A stretch of DNA of 64,000 bases, from positions 496,001 to 560,000 of the forward strand of contig CAVPHU010000001.1 in assembly GCA_963704815.1 (NCBI GenBank). The letters run 5' to 3'. This DNA comes from DATKWD01 sp963704815 (GTDB taxonomy: Bacteria; Actinomycetota; Acidimicrobiia; Acidimicrobiales; Salinilacustritrichaceae). The first letter of the stretch is position 1, and each line of letters starts with the position of its first letter. Below, piece after piece: positions 57,178 to 64,000 of the stretch. The position numbers and the translations under genes were made by a program. Below the pieces are notes generated by a model, which was not told the origin of the DNA, ran no database searches, and worked only from the letters and a program-made list of their open reading frames with translations.

Positions 57178-59878
57178 TCAGCCCTTGGCGTCGGCCCAGG
57201 TCGGGCCGAACGAGAGATTCACCTCGAGGGGCACGCGGAGGTCGAACGCCGAGGCCATGGCATCGGTGACCATCTCGGCCGCACGGTCGTGCTCGGCGGG
57301 AGGAACCTCCAGGATCACCTCGTCGTGCACCTGGAGGATGAGGCGCGAGGCCTGTTCCTGGGAGGAGAGCCGGTCGTCGATGTCGACCAGGGCGACCTTG
57401 AAGATGTCGGCGGCCAGGCCCTGGATGCCGGCGTTCATCGCCTGGCGCTCGCCGGCCTGCCGGATCCTCGGGTTCCGACTGCTCAACTCGGGGATCTGCC
57501 GCCGTCGGCCGAACAGCGTCTCGGTGTAGCCGCGCTCGCGGGCCTCGGCGACGGTGGCGTCCATGTAGGACTTCACGGCCGGGAACGCCACGAAGTAGGC
57601 GTCGAGGATCTCGGCGGCCTCGCCGGTCGGGATGTTCAGACGCTGGCCGAGACCGTAGGCCTCCATGCCGTAGGCGAGCCCGTAGGAGACCATCTTGGCC
57701 TTCGACCGCTGGCCCGGGTCGACCTCGTCGGGATCGACCGAGAAGATGCGACTGGCCGTCGCATTGTGGATGTCCTGGCCGGTCTCGAACGCTTCGATCA
57801 ACCCGGGGTCCTCGGCCAGGTGGGCGATGCACCGGAGTTCGATCTGGTTGTAGTCGGCGACCAGGAACTCGAAGCCCTCCGACGGGACGAACGCTCGACG
57901 GAAGCGGCGTCCGGCCTCGCTGCGCACGGGGATGTTGTGCAGGTTCGGGGCGTCGGAGCTGAGGCGACCGGTCCTGGCGACGGTCTGGTTGAACGTCGCA
58001 TGGATCCGCCCGTCGGGCTGGACCTCGTGCAGGAGCCCTTCCCCGTAGGTCGAGCGGAGCTTCTCGGCCTCCCGGTACTCGAGGAGGTGGGCGACCACCG
58101 GGTGCTCGTCTCGGAGCTTCTCGAGGGTCGCCGCATCGGTCGAGTAGCCGGTCTTTGTCTTCTTCTGCGGGGTGAGACCGAGCTTGTCGAAGAGGATCTC
58201 GCGGAGCTGGGGCGTCGAGTTGACGTTGAACTCGGTCCCCGCCGCCTCGTAGATCTCCGCTCGGAGTCGCTCGACATCGGCCACCAACTGGTCGCGGAGA
58301 CGGGTCAGCTCCTCGACGTCGACGCCGACGCCGACCGCCTCCATCCTCGCCAGCACCCGGACGAGGGGAACCTCGACCCGGTCGTTGAGCTCGCGGAGGC
58401 CCTGGGCGTCGAGTGCCTCACGGATCGGGCCGGCGACCCGGTCGACGGCGAGGGCGTCCCGTGCGGCGTTCAGAGACGGGGCGACCGAATCGCCGTCGAG
58501 GTCGAGTTGGCCCTCCTGGGCGGCCCCGTCACCGGGGAGCTCGAGATGGGCGTAGCGGACGAGCAGGTCGCCGAGCACGTAGCGGCTCTCGGCGGGATCG
58601 AGGAGATAGCCGGCGATCGCCGTGTCGAGTGCGACCCGGCCGACCACGACACCCCGCGACTCGAGGCTCCGGACGAGGGCCTTCGCATCGTGGGCGACCA
58701 AGGGCCGCCCGCTTGGTCCGACCAGGCTCGCCAGGGCGGCATGGGCCTCGGTGCCCGCGGCCAGCGAGCCCGCCTCGACCCAGGCGACGTCGGCCCCGAG
58801 GGGCTCGACCACGAATGCCAGGCCGATGAGGTCGGACCGTCCGGGCTCTCCGGCCCACGTGGCGGCCACCGAGAGATCGGCGTCGACGCCGGCGAGGGCG
58901 TCGAACAACGTCGACGCGTCGTCGGAGCGATCGTCGACCTCGGCTTCGAGCACCTCCACGCCGCCACCCATGCCGGCCCCGGTGAGGTCGATGCCGAGGG
59001 CATCGGGGACGCGGTCGAACAGCGACTGGAACTCGAGGAACTCGAAGAGGCGCTTGACCTCTTCCTCGTCGAAGTCGTCCATGCGGAGCTCGTCGAGCGC
59101 CACGTCGAGATCCATGTCGCGGACCAGCACCATCACCTCGGTGTTGATCCGGACGTTCTCCGCGTGCTCGGCGAGGTTCGGCCGAGAGCTTGGGCGTCTG
59201 TTCGTCGGCGTGATCGAGCACCGCCAGTGCGTCGCCGTACTTGTTGATCAGCTTCGCCGCGGTCTTCTCGCCGACGCCCGGCACGCCCGGGAGATTGTCG
59301 GACTTGTCGCCGCGCAACGCGGCGTAGTCGACGTACTTGTCGGGCGTCACGCCGGTTCGCTCGAGGATCCCCGCTTCGTCATAGAGCGCGTAGTCGCTCA
59401 CGCCTCGCTTGTTGTAGAGCACCTGCACGTGAGGGTCCTCGACGAGCTGATAGACGTCGCGGTCGCCGGTCACGATGATCACGTCCTCGCCGCGGTTGCG
59501 GATCTGGGTGGCGAGGGTGGCGATGATGTCGTCGGCCTCGAACCCGGCCTGCTCGAGGAGCGGGAGTCCGAGGACCTCGACGACCTGGCGGACCAGGCCC
59601 ATCTGCTGGCGCAGGATGTCGGGAGCGGCCTCGCGACCGGCCTTGTAGTCGTCGAGCCGTTCGTGCCGGAACGTCGGCTCGGGCCGATCGAAGGCCACGG
59701 CCACGCCGTCGGGACGGTGGTCGCGGAACAAGTTGAGCAGCATCGACGTGAAGCCGTAGACGGCGTTGGTCACCTGGCCCGATGCGGTCGCCAGATCGGT
59801 GGGCAGCGCGAAGAACGCTCGGTAGGTGAGCGAGTTGCCGTCGATCAGCAGGTACTTGCGCGGTCCGGCGTCGGCCAC
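57178..59878 (-). CDS. polA: DNA polymerase I (one frameshift)
   Basis: About 900 codons from GTG 59878. 5'-3' exonuclease domain (LLIDGNSLTYRAFFALP, FEADDIIATLA, VTGDRDVYQLV, LPGVPGVGEKTAAKLI), a degenerate 3'-5' exonuclease region, and the polymerase domain: FLVADYNQIELRCIAHL, O-helix RSKAKMVSYGLAYGMEAYG and LILQVHDEVILEVP. The frame breaks near 59180 (TPKLSA then NLAEHAENVRI; one extra C in cggccgaa). Because the gene is widely needed for replication and repair, an error is likelier than a mutation. Confidence 0.96.
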
Positions 59879-59879
59879 G

Positions 59880-60462
59880 TCAGCTGGCGGGGCTTCGCTC
59901 GCCAGCGATGACCTTCTCGGCGATCTCGCGCATCGTGACCCGCTCGGACATCGCCGACTTCTGGACGAAGGAGAAGGCGTCGGCTTCGCTCAACCCGTGA
60001 CGGTCCATCAGCAGACCCTTTGCCCGGTCGACGAGCTTGCGGGCCTCGAGTGACTCCTCGAGGCTCGCGGTCTGGTCGTGGAGGGCCTGCATCTCGCGGA
60101 AACGGCCCAGGGCGACCTCGACCGCGGGAAGCAGCTCGGTCTTCTGGAACGGCTTGACGAGGTAGGCCAGCGCACCTGCGTCGCGGCGCCTGCTCGATGA
60201 GGTCGCGCTGGCTGTAGGCGGTGAGGATCAGCACCGCGGCGCGGCGCTCGCCGGCGATCTCGCGGGCCGCCGACAACCCGTCGAGGCCCGGCATCCGGAT
60301 GTCGAGGATGACGAGGTCGGGGCCGTGCTCGCGCACGAGTTCGACGGCTTCGTCCCCTCGCCCGGTCTCCCCCACCACCTCGTAGCCCTCTTCTTCGAGG
60401 GTCTCCTTGAGATCCAGGCGGATGATGGCTTCGTCTTCAGCGATGACGACGCGGGTGGCCAA
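59880..60462 (-). CDS. PdtaR-like ANTAR response regulator (one frameshift)
   Basis: About 193 codons from TTG 60462, with AAAGGA eight bases upstream. Receiver domain RVVIAEDEAIIRLDLKETLEEEG, phosphoacceptor in LVILDIRMPGLDGLSAA, then a coiled-coil linker and an ANTAR RNA-binding domain (LEARKLVDRAKGLLMDRHGLSEADAF). It resembles mycobacterial Rv1626/PdtaR, which also lies near polA and acts by binding nascent RNA. The frame breaks near 60186 (DLIEQA then RDAGALAYLVKPF; extra C in ggcgccgcgacg). Confidence 0.92.
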
Positions 60463-60491
60463 CGATGGTCCTTTCGGGCTCGGGTGCGGGT

Positions 60492-60790
60492 TCAGGTACT
60501 GCCCAGCAGGGCGGAGAGACGGTCGAGGAGGTCGTCCTGGGTCGTCTCGAGTTCGTCGATGTTCTGTTGCAGCTCGGCACGGAAGCGTTGCATGGCCTCG
60601 GCGTGCCGCGAGGCCTCCCGATGATCGCGCTCGGCGACGGGCGTCTCCGAGACCAGGGCGCGGAGACGCGCCTCGTCGGCCTGTTCGGCGAGGTGGAGGA
60701 GTTGCTCGTCGGCGACGTGCAGTTCCCCCCGCAGCTTGCGGAGCCGGGCCGACACCTCGGCGAGGCGCCGCTCGACGAGCGACCGGGACA
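60492..60790 (-). CDS. 98-residue coiled-coil protein
   Basis: GTG 60790 to stop 60492. Nearly all helical, with heptad-like runs (VERRLAEVSARLRKLRGELHVADEQ, AELQQNIDELETTQDDLLDRL). No motif recognised. It lies 29 bases upstream of the PdtaR-like gene in the same direction, so the two may be co-transcribed. Longer upstream ORF readings overlap the divergent lipoprotein and are unlikely. Confidence 0.65.
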
Positions 60791-60818
60791 CGGCAGCAGT
60801 GTAGGGCAGACTGGACGC

Positions 60819-61304
60819 GTGCAACGCGGTGTCATCGTTCTCGTGCTCGTTCTCGCGGTCCTCGCCGCGGGCTGCGGATCGTCGTCGAGCACCGCATCCT
60901 GTGACCCGATCATCCGCGAGGAGCTCGATCCCGCCTCGTCGGTGCACGTCCTGCCGACCGCCGCGGACGTCGACTACGCGTCCGATCCTCCGACCTCGGG
61001 GCCCCATCAGCCCACGCCCCGGATCGAGGGCCGCCAGGACGAACCATTGCTGCGACCCGTGCAGGTCGGGATCGTCGAGGACGGTGGCATCCTGCTGCAG
61101 TTCGACCCGGATGCCTTTCCCGACCCGACCGAGTTCGATGCCATCGCGAACGACCCCGTGGTGGTGGCACCGAACCCCGACCTCGACGACCCGATCGTGC
61201 TCACGGCGTGGACGGCGAAGCAGACGTGCGGGGTCCTCGACGCCGTTGCGGTGCAGGCGTTCGTCGACGATCGAGCCGGTCAGGCGCCGGGTTCGGACGG
61301 CTGA
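60819..61304 (+). CDS. Lipoprotein with DUF3105-like motif
   Basis: 161 residues from GTG 60819. Signal peptide VIVLVLVLAVLAAGC with lipobox; then VHVLPTAADVDYASDPPTSGPHQP, which matches the conserved core of DUF3105 (a metal-binding-like His after PPTSGPH). The rest is shorter than a full domain. Function unknown. Divergent from the coiled-coil gene by 28 bases. Confidence 0.7.
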   Translation: MQRGVIVLVLVLAVLAAGCGSSSSTASCDPIIREELDPASSVHVLPTAADVDYASDPPTSGPHQPTPRIEGRQDEPLLRPVQVGIVEDGGILLQFDPDAFPDPTEFDAIANDPVVVAPNPDLDDPIVLTAWTAKQTCGVLDAVAVQAFVDDRAGQAPGSDG

Positions 61305-61335
61305 GCGGCCGCCCTTCCGCTGCGGGCGGACTGGG

Positions 61336-61418
61336 TACCCGGGGTGGGATTCGAACCCACACGCCCTTTCGAGCAGAGGATTTTGAATCCTCCATGTCTA
61401 CCGTTCCATCACCCGGGC
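61336..61418 (-). tRNA. tRNA-Leu (anticodon CAA)
   Basis: Minus strand GCCCGGG pairs with CCCGGGT; anticodon loop TTCAAAA (anticodon CAA) on stem GAGGA/TCCTC; long variable arm TGCTCGAAAGGGCGTG; T-loop GTTCGAATC. CCA is not encoded exactly (ACCC follows), so it would be added enzymatically. Confidence 0.94.
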
Positions 61419-61445
61419 GGAGCCGACGAGCGTAACGTGTCGACC

Positions 61446-61556
61446 GTGAAGCGGATGGTGTTCTTCCTCCTCGTCGTCATCGGTGTGGCCGTGCTGCGCA
61501 AGCGGCGCCTCGATCACCTCGATCGCCAGCTCGGATACGGCACGACCCCGATGTGA
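61446..61556 (+). CDS. 36-residue membrane protein ahead of fabD
   Basis: GTG 61446 opens KRMVFFLLVVIGVAVLRKRRLDHLDRQLGYG: one hydrophobic helix followed by a basic stretch. Its stop forms a GTGA overlap with an alternative fabD start at 61553, which supports translation. Real but unproven; no family recognised. Confidence 0.45.
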   Translation: MKRMVFFLLVVIGVAVLRKRRLDHLDRQLGYGTTPM

Positions 61557-62767
61557 CGTTCTCCGGCCGGTCGGGGTCGGAACCGTCGATGCTGGTCTTC
61601 ACCTTCCCCGGCCAGGGCAGCCAACTCCCGCAGATGGGTCGCCCCTGGATCGATCATCCGTCCTGGGAGCTCGTCCAGGAGGCTTCGGCGGCCGCCGACC
61701 GCGATGTGGCGGCGCTGCTGCTCGACGCCGACGCCGAGACCCTGACCGAGACCCACAACGCCCAGTTGGCGACCTTCGTCCTCTCGATGGTGGTCCTCGA
61801 CGCGGTCGAACGCCTCGGGGTCGAGCCGGTCTTCGTCGCCGGCCACAGCCTCGGCGAGTACTCCGCGCTGTGTGCAGCCGGAGCCATCGCGTACGACGAT
61901 GGGATCCGGCTGGTGGCCGAGCGGGGCGAGGCCATGCAGGTCGCCGCTGAGAACCGGCACGGCACGATGGCGGCGATCCTGGGACTGGACGACGACAAGG
62001 TCGATGCCGCCTGTCACCGCGTCGACGGTGACGTGTGGGTCGCCAACTTCAACGCGCCCGGCCAGGTCGTGATCGCCGGTGATCCGTCATCGATCGACGA
62101 CGCCGCCCGCGTGGCCAAGGAGCTCGGGGCCAAGCGCACGATGCCGCTGGCCGTGAGCGGCGCGTTCCACACCCCCTTCATGGCACCCGCCCGGGATCGG
62201 CTGGCCAAGGCCCTCTCCGAGGTCGAGTTCCGTGACCCGAGTGTTCCGGTGATCGCCAACGTCGACGCACTCCCCCACGACGGCCCGCTGTGGCCTGCGC
62301 TGCTCACGAGCCAGCTCTCCAGTCCGGTCCGGTGGCGCCAATCGCTCGAGCACCTCGACGAGGAGGGCGCGAGCACGTTCATAGAAATCGGACCCGGCAC
62401 CGTTCTCACCGGCACCGTGAAGCGGACGCTGCGCTCGGCTCGCCGCCTGTCGGTGACGTCGCCGGACGAGTTGGACGTCGTGTTCGAGACCCTCGCCAGT
62501 CGCCCCGCCACCGAACCCGACCGCGGCAGCGGAGAACACCTCCACACCAGTGCCCGGCTCGTGGTGAGCCCCGGATCCGGTCTGTTCACGCCGGGATCGG
62601 TGGCCGAGGGGACTCGTCTCGATCCGGGCGACGTCGTCGGCCTCGTCGGCGACACCGAGATTCGCACGCCGTTCGGCGGCGCCTTGATGGGTCTGCTCGC
62701 CCTCCCGGGCGAGCGAATCGCGTCGAGTCAGCCGGTTGCATGGCTCACGGCCACCGTGCCCGTTTGA
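61553..62767 (+). CDS. fabD: Malonyl-CoA:ACP transacylase with lipoyl-like C-terminal domain
   Basis: Either GTG 61553 (GTGA overlap with the small upstream gene) or ATG 61589 (MLVFTFPGQGSQLPQMG, the usual N-terminus) may be the start; 404 or 392 residues. Catalytic serine in FVAGHSLGEYSALCAAG, catalytic histidine in AVSGAFHTPFMAPA, and IEIGPGTVLTGTVKR. FabD normally ends at about 310 residues. Here about 80 more follow (LVVSPGSGLFTPGSVAEGTR, LDPGDVVGLVGDTEIRTPFGG, LALPGERIASSQPVAWL), which look like a biotinyl/lipoyl fold without an obvious modified-Lys motif. Confidence 0.93.
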   Translation: MTFSGRSGSEPSMLVFTFPGQGSQLPQMGRPWIDHPSWELVQEASAAADRDVAALLLDADAETLTETHNAQLATFVLSMVVLDAVERLGVEPVFVAGHSLGEYSALCAAGAIAYDDGIRLVAERGEAMQVAAENRHGTMAAILGLDDDKVDAACHRVDGDVWVANFNAPGQVVIAGDPSSIDDAARVAKELGAKRTMPLAVSGAFHTPFMAPARDRLAKALSEVEFRDPSVPVIANVDALPHDGPLWPALLTSQLSSPVRWRQSLEHLDEEGASTFIEIGPGTVLTGTVKRTLRSARRLSVTSPDELDVVFETLASRPATEPDRGSGEHLHTSARLVVSPGSGLFTPGSVAEGTRLDPGDVVGLVGDTEIRTPFGGALMGLLALPGERIASSQPVAWLTATVPV

Positions 62768-63687
62768 CCGGCGCCCGGACCGCTTCCTGGGGCGCTGCTC
62801 TCGGCGAGCAGCACGTGACCAACGAGGACCTCGCTGAACGGCTCGCGACGTCCGACGACTGGATCCGGAGCCGCACGGGCATCGGCTCGCGATGGATCGG
62901 AGGGTCGACGACCGACCTCGCCGTCCGGGCCGGCAAGGAGGCGCTCGCGGCCTGGTCCGGCGATCCGGCCGACATCGACATGGTGATCCTCGCCACGACG
63001 ACCCCCGACCAGCAGATGCCGGCTTCTGCGTCGACCGTGCAGGCCCACCTGGGGCTCGACGCCGGTGCCTTCGACCTGAACGCCGCTTGTTCAGGGTTCG
63101 TCTACGGACTCATCACGGCCGGCGGTCTCGTCGCCCAGGGATCGGGGCCGGTGCTGTTGATCGGGGCCGACGCCATGTCGACCATCGTCGACTGGAAGGA
63201 TCGATCGACCGCCGTTCTGTTCGGCGACGCGGCCGGTGCCGCGGTGGTCGAACCGGTCGACGGCCGCTCCGAGCTGCGCGGCTGGGACACCGGATCCGAC
63301 GGCACGCTCGCCCACCTGCTGGCCGTCGACCACGGAGCGAAGCTCACCATGGACGGCAAGGAACTCTTCCGCCAGGCCGTCCGCGCCATCGTCGAGTCGA
63401 CCACGACGGCGCTCACCCGCGCCGGGATGTCGGCGAGCGACATCGACCTGTTCGTCCCCCACCAGGCCAACGAACGGATCATCACCGCCGCGTGCACCCG
63501 CCTCGGGATCGGAACCGACCGGGTGATGAGCGTCCTGGGTCACACGGGGAACACCTCGGCCGCCTCGATCCCGGTGGCCATGACAGCGGCGATCGACACC
63601 GACCGGGTCCGACCCGGGGACACGGTCGTGATCTCGGGCTTCGGTGCCGGGATGTCGTGGGCGTCGGCTGTGCTGCACTGGAGCTGA
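62740..63687 (+). CDS. fabH: 3-oxoacyl-ACP synthase III
   Basis: 315 residues from ATG 62740 (28-base overlap with fabD; TTG 62764 is an alternative). Starts fatty acid synthesis by condensing acyl-CoA with malonyl-ACP. N-terminal TNEDLAERLATSDDWIRSRTGI, catalytic Cys in LNAACSGFVYGLI, His in LFVPHQANERII, Asn in GHTGNTSAASIPVA, and C-terminal GDTVVISGFGAGMSWAS. Confidence 0.97.
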   Translation: MAHGHRARLTGARTASWGAALGEQHVTNEDLAERLATSDDWIRSRTGIGSRWIGGSTTDLAVRAGKEALAAWSGDPADIDMVILATTTPDQQMPASASTVQAHLGLDAGAFDLNAACSGFVYGLITAGGLVAQGSGPVLLIGADAMSTIVDWKDRSTAVLFGDAAGAAVVEPVDGRSELRGWDTGSDGTLAHLLAVDHGAKLTMDGKELFRQAVRAIVESTTTALTRAGMSASDIDLFVPHQANERIITAACTRLGIGTDRVMSVLGHTGNTSAASIPVAMTAAIDTDRVRPGDTVVISGFGAGMSWASAVLHWS

Positions 63688-64000
63688 TGGACACGACCGC
63701 CGCCGACCGACCTCGCACCGCCCTCGTCACCGGGGGGAGCCGCGGCATCGGCCTCGCCTGCCGCGCGAGCCCTCGCCGAACGCGGCCACCAGGTAGCCGT
63801 GACCGCTCGCACGACCGCCGCCGACGAGTTCTTCACCGTGAGCTGCGACGTGCGCGACGCGGCGTCGGTCGACGACGCGGTCGGTCGTGTCGAGGCCGAG
63901 CTCGGGCCGATCGAGATCCTCGTCGCCAATGCCGGGATCACCCGGGACCAGTTGTTGGTCCGCATGGACGAGGAGGCGTTCACCGACGTCGTCGACACCA
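63687..64000 (+). CDS. fabG: 3-oxoacyl-ACP reductase (partial, one frameshift)
   Basis: ATG 63687 in a TGATG junction with the fabH stop. SDR N-terminus TALVTGGSRGIGLAC; the frame shifts near 63766 (extra base in tgccgcgcgagcc) and continues RALAERGHQVAVTAR, VSCDVRDAASVDDAV and the NAG motif VANAGITRDQLLVRMDEEAF. Runs off the right edge before the catalytic Ser/Tyr. Reduces beta-ketoacyl-ACP with NADPH. Confidence 0.9.
   Translation, partial: MDTTAADRPRTALVTGGSRGIGLACRASPRRTRPPGSRDRSHDRRRRVLHRELRRARRGVGRRRGRSCRGRARADRDPRRQCRDHPGPVVGPHGRGGVHRRRRH

Overview
The window is a high-GC, gene-dense chromosomal segment from an actinobacterium, most probably of class Acidimicrobiia. That placement is inferred from gene content and style: uvrC-rapZ-gap-pgk-tpiA-secG order, an ANTAR-type PdtaR regulator beside polA, a secretin-free Tad pilus locus, DUF2510 and DUF3105 proteins, many GTG/TTG starts and many 4-nt gene overlaps. 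I see no phage, insertion sequence, CRISPR array or replication origin. No stretch longer than about 300 bases lacks a gene.

Layout. 1-6.2 kb: glutamate synthase gltB-gltD (minus), both interrupted by frameshifts and separated by a structured repeat element. 6.4-9.9 kb: small plus-strand genes, a tRNA-Leu and a large orphan lipoprotein. 10.0-13.4 kb: glycolytic operon gap-pgk-tpiA-secG, with a relative of the repeat element between gap and pgk. 13.4-18.3 kb: overlapping operon uvrC-methyltransferase-rapZ-membrane glycosyltransferase; the yvcK and whiA genes usually found beside rapZ are missing. 18.3-23.4 kb: a membrane protein, a phosphodiesterase-like protein, nadA and a glycosyltransferase.

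23.4-33.4 kb: a nine-gene minus-strand surface-polysaccharide operon in which all eight junctions are 4-nt stop/start overlaps. It encodes a WbaP-like initiating sugar transferase, two glycosyl-nucleotide-modifying branches (dehydrogenase, oxidoreductase, aminotransferase, N-acetyltransferase and 2-epimerase, matching the five Wbp enzymes for UDP-2,3-diacetamido-hexuronic acid), a glycosyltransferase, an HPr-kinase-like protein and a Wzx-type flippase. 33.4-43.7 kb: uvrA, two tandem polytopic membrane proteins, uvrB, an HTTM/carboxylase-like membrane protein and coaE. Thus all three excinuclease genes sit beside envelope-type membrane genes.

43.8-54.6 kb: a Tad/Flp pilus locus: a histidine kinase and NarL-type regulator, two Flp pilins with a terminator between them, then (minus) cpaB, cpaE, cpaF, a von Willebrand-A/TadB fusion, TadC and a polytopic membrane protein. 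54.7-64 kb: rpsA with an Ala/Thr/Glu tail, a methyltransferase, polA, a PdtaR-like regulator, a DUF3105-like lipoprotein, tRNA-Leu(CAA), and fabD-fabH-fabG starting type II fatty acid synthesis. FabD carries an unusual biotinyl/lipoyl-like C-terminal domain.

Caveat: about 30 single-base frameshifts interrupt fifteen otherwise well conserved genes, including essential ones (polA, coaE, fabG). Sequence or assembly error is a likelier cause than mass pseudogenisation. Broken genes are reported as single CDS spans, with the breakpoints given.
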